Below are positions 5,691 to 6,929 of a stretch of DNA of 6,929 nucleotides, piece after piece. Within the stretch, counting starts at the first letter, position 1, and every line of letters begins with the position of its first letter. A program made the position numbers and the translations under genes. This DNA is from an uncultured Bryobacterales bacterium (GTDB lineage: Bacteria; Acidobacteriota; Terriglobia; Bryobacterales; Bryobacteraceae): the NCBI GenBank assembly GCA_937859895.1, contig CALMAV010000012.1, positions 5,709-12,637 of the forward strand. Direction: 5' to 3'. The notes under the pieces were generated by a model, which saw only the letters and a list, made by a program, of their open reading frames with translations, made no database searches and was not told the DNA's origin.

Positions 5691-6929
5691 ATGACCTATT
5701 CCCCAAAGATCATCGCTCCCCCTTACCATGTGCAATCGACCGCCACAACATTACGTAACGGATTCCCCTACTTCCCGTATCACGATTCGGTGTCGGCGCT
5801 CTGGTCCCAGAAGTGGCGCAAGCCCTGTGCCGCCGGGATCTATCCGTTCACCGACGCAAAGGTCGAGGACTTCGACCCGATTTTCGCTGAGCTGATCAAA
5901 TCCTCGCAGGATGATCCGGCCATCCTGTATCGACCGGACGACTACGCCCAGCCGTTCTTCCCGATTGCGCAGCACCTCACCGCCCAAGCGGAGGACGCGA
6001 TGTCGAAGGGCAGCATCGGCGAGGCGAGGAACCTCTTTCTGCGAGCGGCGGCAGTCTACCGCCACTCAGCCAGCAAGCCTGGGAAAAGGGCAAGGCCGCC
6101 TACGAGAAGGGGGGCCGACTGCTCGACCCGCCGAGCGTCCCAGTCGATATCCTATTCACGCACGTGGATACGTCTGCCGGTGATTCCAGCGGCGCCATTC
6201 AAGCCTATCTTCGTCTGCCGAAGGGCACCAAGCCGGCTGACGGGTGGCCTGTCGTGCTCTTCATCTGCGGGCTGGACGCCTATAAAACCGATCACACGCC
6301 GCGTACGCAGGGACATGTCGACCACGGCTACGCGACCTTGAGCTTCGAGATCCCGGGCACCGGGGACTGTCCCGCCGCGCCGAACGACCCGACCTCGCCG
6401 GATCGGCTCATGAGCAGTGTCCTCGACTGGGTGGTCGCGAACGCTTCAAAATATGAGTTTGATGTGAAAAAGATCATCGCGCGCGGCATCAGCACAGGCG
6501 GCTACTATGCCTTCCGCGTCGCCCACACGCATGCGGACCGGCTGTTTGCCGTCGTAGCGGAGGGCGGCGGGTGTCATCACATGTTCGACGTGGCGTGGAT
6601 CGGCGCCCAGAACCAGATGGAGTACCCGTTCGCTTTAGCCGACGCGCTCGCGTATAAGTTTGGGTATCGTGACACCGACTCGGCCAAAGCGGTCTCCCGG
6701 TACGCGGCCGAGGCCCGCAAATTCAGCTTGGTCGAGTCGGGCTTAGTCGGGACGCCGACGTGCAAGCTGCTGGTCATCGACGGCATGGAGGACTCGATTT
6801 TCCCGATCGAAGACAATTTCATCGTGGCGATGAAGGGTGACAAAAAGGACCTCGTCGCGCGGGGCGACCGTGGGCACATGGGCAACCCCGGCGCCGAGGA
6901 CATTCTATATGAGTGGATCGATAAGGCCG
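5691..6929 (+). pseudogene. Alpha/beta hydrolase (Ayg1/FrsA-like), frame broken near 6062, 3' end cut by window
   Basis: An alpha/beta-fold hydrolase with the N-terminal lid-type extension of the Ayg1/FrsA-like esterases and C-C hydrolases. The N-terminal 124 residues read in frame 3 from ATG 5691 to ARNLFLRAAAVYR, ending at 6062. Beyond that this frame gives an arginine-rich, unrelated tail to a stop at 6339-6341. Homology resumes in frame 2 from 6062 (PLSQQAWEKGKAAYEKGG) and stays open to the window end, about 289 codons. The triad is intact there: Ser at 6491-6493 in RGISTGGYY (GxSxG), Asp at 6791-6793 in DGMEDSIFP and His at 6875-6877 in DRGHMGNP. From memory, family members have about 9-10 residues (an ARFP-type segment) between AVYR and the next block. 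A deletion of 3n+1 bases at 6060-6062 therefore fits better than a single-base slip. The lesion could be real decay or a sequence error. The closing EDILYEWIDKA block is near the usual C-terminus. It probably shares the oxidoreductase transcript. Confidence 0.8.

Noticed and set aside
6075..6093. Programmed ribosomal frameshift at the GGGAAAAGGG run in the hydrolase
   Set aside because: Frame-2 homology begins upstream of this run, at 6062. The codon phasing does not give an X XXY YYZ slippery heptamer, and residues appear to be missing, which slippage would not explain.

Overview
The window is bacterial chromosomal DNA of moderately high GC. By-eye counts of single 60-base lines give about 60-68% in most genes and about 47-53% in the toxin-antitoxin pair. 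The gene content (a soil-type oxidoreductase set, a PIN/RHH toxin-antitoxin pair and a stand-alone secreted M48 metalloprotease) would fit an Acidobacteriota soil bacterium. That is a tentative impression from family resemblance, not a demonstrated placement.

Layout, left to right. (1) Positions 1-914, plus strand: an aldo/keto reductase whose N-terminus lies outside the window. (2) 1001-1631, plus strand: a two-gene type II toxin-antitoxin module, a ribbon-helix-helix antitoxin overlapping a PIN-domain (VapC-type) toxin by 29 bases. An extended -10 promoter sits directly against the antitoxin start codon, which suggests a leaderless transcript. (3) 1643-2590, minus strand: a signal-peptide-bearing M48 zinc metalloprotease that converges on the toxin gene with only 11 bases between. 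A 15-base palindrome lies over its ribosome-binding region. (4) 2591-3012: a gene-poor spacer of 422 bases. (5) 3013-3954, plus strand: a LysR-type regulator. (6) 4060-5613, plus strand: a GMC-family FAD oxidoreductase. (7) 5691 to the window end, plus strand: an Ayg1/FrsA-like alpha/beta hydrolase whose reading frame is broken near 6062. It runs off the end only a few residues short of its expected C-terminus.

The right half reads as one functional unit. A LysR-type regulator is followed by a redox flavoenzyme and a hydrolase, all on the same strand. The 105-base gap between regulator and oxidoreductase carries five TTGC/GCAA tetramers in alternating orientation at mostly 11-base steps, including a textbook T-N11-A dyad. 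This is a good candidate for the LysR operator. The likely role is inducible oxidation and hydrolysis of a small organic substrate, which cannot be named from sequence alone. The hydrolase lesion means that, if the sequence is accurate, this strain may have lost the hydrolytic step.

No RNA gene, insertion sequence, CRISPR array or tRNA was seen. I found no convincing wholly new system. The items most worth a second look are the periodic operator array, the hydrolase frame break and the leaderless-looking toxin-antitoxin promoter.
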